Source: an uncultured Clostridium sp.
Lineage (GTDB): Bacteria; Bacillota; Clostridia; Clostridiales; Clostridiaceae
Assembly: GCA_946575275.1 (NCBI GenBank)
Contig: CAMNZV010000067.1
Location: 1 to 7,971 of the forward strand
Length of the DNA stretch: 7,971 bases
Direction of reading: 5' to 3'
The position numbers and the translations under genes are program-made. Of the stretch, positions 6,988 to 7,971 are shown piece after piece. Each line of letters opens with the position of its first letter. The stretch's first letter is position 1. The notes beneath the pieces are model-generated. The model was given only the letters and a program-made list of their open reading frames with translations, was not told the origin of the DNA and did no database searches.

Positions 6988-7262
6988 ATTATTATATACC
7001 TCTTGTCTAAAAATATTACATATAAAATAATAATAAATACGCCTTTATTATTATAGACATTTATTAATTAAATATACAAAATATAGAATATAAAACAACC
7101 AATTTGAGAGAATGAAGCAAAGAAAGTAAATAAATACAAATAGATAATACATTGAAAAATACACAAACTCCTTATATAATTAAATTAAGAGGAATACTTT
7201 TTTTAAGTAGGGGGAACACTTATTCATATAGCAACTATTTAAGTTGATAAATATAATTGTTT
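6988..7262. other. A+T-rich intergenic region between the recombinase and Rpn remnants
   Basis: No convincing gene, RNA or terminator seen on either strand. It should contain the recombinase promoter (candidate -10 TATAAT on the - strand at 7050-7055). An exact TATAAT at 7252-7257 (+) and another at 6991-6996 (-) lie too close to the respective ribosome-binding sites to act as normal -10 elements. ACGCCTTT at 7039-7046 also occurs at 5494-5501, just left of the silent cassette. Confidence 0.5.
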
Positions 7263-7465
7263 GGAGCGATATTTATTATGAAAAAGTTAAAGGACCTAAA
7301 TTTAGAAGATGATTTTCTATTTTCAAAGGTAATGAGAGATGAATCTATTTGCAAAGAACAGATCAAAAGAATTTAGCTAAAAGGCTTAGATATTATCAAA
7401 GTTCTATAGATCAGGATAATATAGAAAAGGGAAATTCCTACAATGAACTACCTAAAAGTTATATA

Positions 7466-7510
7466 ATTTTCGTATGTACCTTTGATTATTTTGGATAGGA
7501 TTTATGTAAA
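7466..7510 (+). repeat. Rpn internal repeat, copy 1
   Basis: A 45-base segment matching 7802-7846 at 43 positions; the differences are at 7472 and 7498. It encodes IFVCTFDYFG(stop)DLCK, a conserved block of the Rpn family. Confidence 0.85.
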
Positions 7511-7609
7511 AATGAAAACGTAGCCTTAAAATCAAAGGGAGAATTAATTAAAAATATACATAAAAAAGTAGAATATATCAAAGATGATAAAGGAATAGAG
7601 GTGGAATTT

Positions 7610-7789
7610 ATGACCTTACTTGAAAGAGATATGGAGAATAGGGAAGAAGGATTTCTTGAAGGAATGGAAAATGAAAAAGTACTAGTTACTAGAAAATTAC
7701 TAGAACGGGGCTTAAGTTTAGATGAAATTGCAGACATTACAGGACTTTCTATTGAGAAAATAGAAGAGATAAAAAAAGAAATAGAATAA
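7610..7789 (+). CDS. Small C-terminal Rpn protein from an internal start (RpnS-like), 59 aa
   Basis: An uninterrupted 59-codon frame at the 3' end of the decayed rpn gene. GAGGTGG at 7598-7604 lies five bases before the ATG and is a better Shine-Dalgarno than the one at the start of the parent gene. A GTG at 7601 in the same frame is the alternative start. The protein is charged and helical (MTLLERDMENREEG, then LLERGLSLDEIADITGLSIEKIEEIKK), with a helix-turn-helix-like tail typical of Rpn C-termini. Known for the family: some rpn genes make a short C-terminal protein from an internal start that inhibits the full-length toxic nuclease. Here the nuclease part is destroyed but this segment is intact, so expression as a stand-alone small protein is plausible. 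It may equally be the last undamaged piece of a dead gene. No promoter was identified. Confidence 0.45.
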   Translation: MTLLERDMENREEGFLEGMENEKVLVTRKLLERGLSLDEIADITGLSIEKIEEIKKEIE

Positions 7790-7801
7790 AATACATTTAA
7801 T

Positions 7802-7846
7802 ATTTTCATATGTACCTTTGATTATTTTGGATACGATTTATGTAAA
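7802..7846 (+). repeat. Rpn internal repeat, copy 2
   Basis: Direct copy of 7466-7510 (43 of 45 bases identical). It has TAC (7832-7834) where copy 1 has the stop TAG, so copy 2 shows the ancestral Tyr codon. Confidence 0.85.
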
Positions 7847-7971
7847 TATTAATTTCAAAATGTATGTAAGGTGTTTGTAAATCTATTGAAAATAAGGTTT
7901 CTGCTAAATTATACGCCTTAGAAAATGGTGGCTTTAGGGGAGATTATAAAACTGGAATAAAGATAGTTTAT
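7802..7971 (+). pseudogene. Second Rpn family fragment, runs off the window
   Basis: Begins inside a family block (IFICTFDYFGYDLCKY, 7802-7849) with no start region before it, only 12 bases after the stop of the first Rpn remnant. A TAA follows at 7850, then FQNVCK in the same frame (7853-7870). After that another frame is open from 7873 to the window end (ending GGFRGDYKTGIKIVY), which could be the next Rpn segment. It lacks the N-terminus and nuclease core and has at least one stop and one likely frameshift. The rest lies beyond the window. Confidence 0.6.

Larger units (their letters stand above)
7278..7789 (+). pseudogene. Decayed Rpn family (PD-(D/E)XK nuclease / putative transposase) gene
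   Basis: Rpn proteins are PD-(D/E)XK nucleases long annotated as 'putative transposase'; they promote recombination and, in some bacteria, act in toxin-like phage defence. The start is typical (ATG at 7278, MKKLKDLNLEDDFLFSKVM; GGAG at 7263-7266). After about residue 24 the reading frame breaks, reaching TAG at 7374. The family sequence resumes in another frame from about 7352 (QRTDQKNLAKRLRYYQSSID, then SYIIFVCTFDYFG). The missing middle would hold most of the nuclease core, including the catalytic D; only the Q after the expected E remains. A TAG at 7496-7498 interrupts the second part (FG*DLCK), where the downstream copy has TAC. The end (MTLLERDMENREEG ... LLERGLSLDEIADITGLS) is the normal family tail. 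It is shorter than the usual 280-320 residues and is inactive as a nuclease. Confidence 0.82.

Noticed and set aside
6989..6997. TATAAT on the - strand as the recombinase -10 element
   Set aside because: Its transcription start would fall inside the ribosome-binding site at 6982-6987, leaving no leader.
7486..7809. Minus-strand open frame opposite the Rpn remnant
   Set aside because: Its Ser/Phe/Ile-rich translation mirrors the Glu/Lys-rich Rpn tail on the + strand; it is a composition shadow.

Overview
The window is strongly A+T-rich with purine-rich ribosome-binding sites close upstream of its genes. This suggests a low-GC Firmicute, probably of the Clostridium group; the taxon is inferred from composition and protein flavour, not from a marker gene. 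No rRNA, tRNA, CRISPR array or replication origin was seen.

Positions 1-5366 hold a type I restriction-modification operon on the + strand in the order hsdR, hsdS, hsdM. hsdR runs off the left edge, so its N-terminal nuclease domain lies outside the window. hsdS is a complete two-TRD specificity subunit and hsdM a complete N6-adenine methyltransferase. A strong intrinsic terminator (5381-5429) closes the operon.

Positions 5502-6976 hold the switching module. It starts with a promoterless, startless hsdS fragment (5502-6032) carrying a third target recognition domain. The fragment is bounded by near-exact copies of the two sequences that bound each TRD in the expressed hsdS. Tail-to-tail with it, on the - strand, lies a complete tyrosine recombinase (6050-6976). 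Together they look like a specificity-switching (phase-variable) type I system. The silent cassette, however, is in DIRECT orientation to hsdS with hsdM in between, so simple inversion cannot work here. Recombination between the direct repeats would delete hsdM, while gene conversion or a mobile circle would be needed to swap TRDs.

Positions 6977-7277 are an A+T-rich intergenic stretch. Positions 7278-7971 carry decayed genes of the Rpn / PD-(D/E)XK 'putative transposase' family. The first copy has lost most of its nuclease core by an internal deletion and carries a stop codon. It still has an intact 59-codon C-terminal reading frame with a good internal Shine-Dalgarno, reminiscent of the small intragenic antitoxin (RpnS) made inside rpn genes. 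A second Rpn-like fragment, sharing a 45-bp repeat (43 identical) with the first, starts at 7802 and leaves the window.
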